DNA of 7,215 bases, from contig DBTI01000009.1 of assembly GCA_002306975.1 (NCBI GenBank), forward strand, positions 1 to 7,215. The letters are read 5' to 3'. Shown piece by piece: positions 6,161-7,215 of this stretch; within the stretch, counting starts at the first letter, position 1; every line of letters starts with the position of its first letter. This DNA is from Ruminococcaceae bacterium UBA1320 (lineage in GTDB: Bacteria > Bacillota > Clostridia > Oscillospirales > Ethanoligenentaceae). The position numbers and the translations under genes are program-made. The notes beneath the pieces were generated by a model. The model was not told where the DNA came from. It worked only from the letters and a program-made list of their open reading frames with translations, and searched no databases.

Positions 6161-6190
6161 AAACAGGCATATGATGATAATGCCATGTTT
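6161..6190 (+). other. Leader hairpin before the DUF3298 gene
   Basis: AAACAGGCAT (6161-6170) pairs with ATGCC-A-TGTTT (6180-6190), a 10-bp stem with one bulged A and a 9-nt loop. It lies inside the predicted 5' leader, about 10 nt ahead of the AAGGGAG ribosome site, and does not itself cover that site. Confidence 0.4.
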
Positions 6191-6215
6191 GCTACGAGAT
6201 AAGGGAGTGACTTTT

Positions 6216-6911
6216 ATGAGTGAGAAAACCGGCGCCCGTGCTGCCGTTTATCAAAAAAAGTTTATCGCGAAGCCTACCTATAAGGGGATTGTTATGGTGG
6301 ATATCAGCATAACGTTTCCTCAGGTCGATGTGTGGGAAAAGCCGCATGTTTCTCAGCGCATCAGTTCCTTTTATCAAGACAGCGCAAAAAAATACTATGA
6401 ATATGCCGCTCACGAGCTTTATGAAGAAGCTATAAAAGAATACATTTTCAGAATGGGACAGCATTTTCCCTTTAACGCTTATAATGTTGTTCAAACCTTT
6501 GAAAAGCCATATAACCTTGCCGGGCTGTTGAGTATCTACTATGACCGCTATGAATATACCGGCGGAGCTCACGGCAACACGGTCAGATACGCCGACACCT
6601 GGCATCTTTCATCGGGACGGCGATTAACGCTCAGTGATTTTTTTGAAGACTCATCTTATAAGAGCGTCTTTTTTGAATACATAACCGCTGAAATCAAGCG
6701 GCAAATCGAAGCGGGAAATACCTACTATTTCGACGACTACGTAAAAAATGTATTCCGATATTTTGACGAGGAAAATTACTATCTGACCGATACCGGTTTT
6801 GCAATCTATTATCCGCTTTATTCAATTGCCGCCTATGTGCAGGGAATTCCCGTTTTTATTGTTCCTTATGAAGCTTTTGGCAGAAACCTCAAAAAACGAT
6901 TATTTGAATAA
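6216..6911 (+). CDS. DUF4163/DUF3298 (RsiV/PdaC-like) domain protein without signal peptide
   Basis: A 231-residue protein. The N-terminal half resembles DUF4163: VMVDISITFPQVDVWEKP (26-43), then a long helix (about 48-80), then the signature YEYTGGAHGN (112-121). The C-terminal half is DUF3298: SSGRRLTLSDFFED (132-145), paired helices, then YYLTDTGFAIYYPLYSIAAY (188-207) and IPVFIVPYEAF (211-221). In known members (anti-sigma factor RsiV, deacetylase PdaC) this module lies outside the cell behind a TM segment or signal. Here nothing hydrophobic precedes it, from either the chosen ATG or the upstream in-frame ATG at 6144, so a cytosolic location is predicted. Start chosen at 6216 because AAGGGAG lies about 8 nt upstream. 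No sigma factor gene is adjacent, so an anti-sigma role is unsupported. It is an intact relative of the broken gene at 1642-2331. Confidence 0.88.
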   Translation: MSEKTGARAAVYQKKFIAKPTYKGIVMVDISITFPQVDVWEKPHVSQRISSFYQDSAKKYYEYAAHELYEEAIKEYIFRMGQHFPFNAYNVVQTFEKPYNLAGLLSIYYDRYEYTGGAHGNTVRYADTWHLSSGRRLTLSDFFEDSSYKSVFFEYITAEIKRQIEAGNTYYFDDYVKNVFRYFDEENYYLTDTGFAIYYPLYSIAAYVQGIPVFIVPYEAFGRNLKKRLFE

Positions 6912-6914
6912 TAC

Positions 6915-6949
6915 ACAAAAAAAATATTCAAATTTCTAAGTTGAATATT
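6915..6949. terminator. AT-rich hairpin between the DUF3298 gene and the permease leader
   Basis: AATATTCAA (6923-6931) and TTGAATATT (6941-6949), a 9-bp stem with a 9-nt loop, just past the DUF3298 stop. The A-tract before it becomes a long U-tract only on the minus strand; on the plus strand the tail is CGACTTCTT. It is a weak end for the plus-strand gene at best. No minus-strand gene is seen feeding into it from the right. Confidence 0.4.
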
Positions 6950-6959
6950 CGACTTCTTA

Positions 6960-6988
6960 TTGTCCTGTATCTTTGTTTGTGATATAAT
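6960..6988 (+). promoter_or_regulatory. Strong extended -10 promoter of the permease gene
   Basis: TTGTCC (6960-6965), a 17-nt spacer and a perfect TATAAT (6983-6988) preceded by TGA, giving an extended -10. The predicted start is at the GGGG at 6994-6997, leaving a leader of about 130 nt. Confidence 0.75.
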
Positions 6989-6993
6989 TTTTC

Positions 6994-7124
6994 GGGGTAA
7001 TTTGCAGATTTTCAAAGAATGTATAGTCTTTGATAGTCTACAAGCAATGCGCCTAGCCATTTCTCCGCAGAGGATTGGTTTTGCGTATTTCCGAGAGTTG
7101 TGTCTGCGGAGAAATGGGGCTAAC
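6994..7124 (+). promoter_or_regulatory. Structured 5' leader of the NCS2 permease with a ribosome-site-sequestering hairpin
   Basis: The leader folds into two visible stems. A small one pairs TCAAAGA (7012-7018) with TCTTTGA (7027-7033). A long one pairs CCATTTCTCCGCAGA (7057-7071) with TCTGCGGAGAAATGG (7103-7117), 15 perfect bp, and extends by TAG/CTA (7054-7056 with 7120-7122) across a bulged GG. The 3' arm contains GGAG (7108-7111) and GGGG (7116-7119), the only ribosome-site candidates for the TTG start at 7125. Folding should therefore block translation. No U-tract follows, so this is not an intrinsic terminator. The 31-nt loop contains TTTCCGAGAGTTG, loosely like the PyrR-binding loop of pyrimidine genes but one base short. 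The ligand or binding protein is unknown; I do not recognise a purine riboswitch, T-box or other listed class. Confidence 0.6.
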
Positions 7125-7215
7125 TTGGGAAGAAAAATTGTACAGGTGAATGAAAAACTGCCACTTACACAAAGTATTCCACTCAGCATTCAGCACATGT
7201 TCGCCATGTTCAGCG
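7125..7215 (+). CDS. NCS2-family uracil/xanthine permease, N-terminus only
   Basis: Thirty codons reach the right edge. They contain VNEKLPLTQSIPLSIQHMFA followed by MFS, the highly conserved entry to the first membrane helix of NCS2 transporters (compare E. coli UraA, IPLSLQHLFAMFG). The family imports uracil, xanthine or other nucleobases by proton symport. The TTG at 7125-7127 gives MGRKIVQVNEK, which lines up with the UraA N-terminus (MTRRAIGVSER). A GTG at 7146-7148 in the same frame is the alternative start. The gene begins directly after a hairpin that covers its ribosome site, so regulated translation is likely. Uracil specificity (pyrP/uraA) is favoured by the N-terminus but not proven. 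Confidence 0.85.
   Translation, partial: MGRKIVQVNEKLPLTQSIPLSIQHMFAMFS

Noticed and set aside
6216..6911. RsiV-type anti-sigma factor
   Set aside because: There is no TM segment or sigma-binding N-terminal domain, and no ECF sigma factor gene is adjacent.
6866..7189. Minus-strand open frame of 107 codons near the right edge
   Set aside because: It lies antisense to the permease promoter, leader and start, has no family signs, and its composition is explained by the leader hairpin.
7000..7215. Free-standing non-coding RNA such as 6S, tmRNA, RNase P or SRP RNA
   Set aside because: None of the core motifs of these RNAs is present, and the downstream sequence encodes a convincing NCS2 N-terminus, so the structure is a gene leader.

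Overview
The window looks like ordinary chromosome of a Bacillota bacterium, most likely a clostridium-type anaerobe. The grounds are sigma-A style promoters with 17-nt spacers, purine-rich ribosome sites, intrinsic terminators with U-tracts, and the gene families present (Lrp-aminotransferase pair, SPFH/ribbon-helix-helix/DUF6440 cluster, MATE exporter, DUF4163/DUF3298 proteins). No mobile element, CRISPR array, tRNA or rRNA is visible. Taxonomy is inferred from style only.

Left part (1-1528, minus strand): an Lrp/AsnC regulator overlaps the start of a class I/II PLP aminotransferase that runs off the left edge. They form one transcription unit. A good promoter at 1488-1516 would give it an unusually long leader of about 260 nt, containing two diverged tandem copies of a roughly 95-nt unit.

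Next (1529-2331, minus): a secreted DUF4163/DUF3298 (RsiV/PdaC-like) gene with its own promoter and terminator. Its reading frame is cut by one in-frame TAG, after which the normal C-terminus continues in frame for 44 codons, so it is called a pseudogene.

Middle (2615-3988, plus): a tight three-gene operon encodes a two-TM SPFH/band-7 membrane scaffold, a small Arc-like ribbon-helix-helix protein and a DUF6440 protein. It starts at a strong promoter with a perfect 7+1+7 inverted repeat at the start site, and ends at a bidirectional terminator shared with the convergent MATE gene.

Right part: a MATE-family exporter (minus), a small membrane-anchored protein of unknown function (minus, own promoter and terminator), and a divergent DUF3298 protein (plus) that lacks any signal peptide. 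At the far right edge are the first 30 codons of an NCS2 uracil/xanthine permease (uraA/pyrP-like), starting at TTG. Its own promoter gives a leader of about 130 nt, in which a long hairpin buries the Shine-Dalgarno region. This regulated leader and the lrp leader are the most interesting regulatory signals. No large unknown multi-gene system is evident; the SPFH operon is the nearest candidate.
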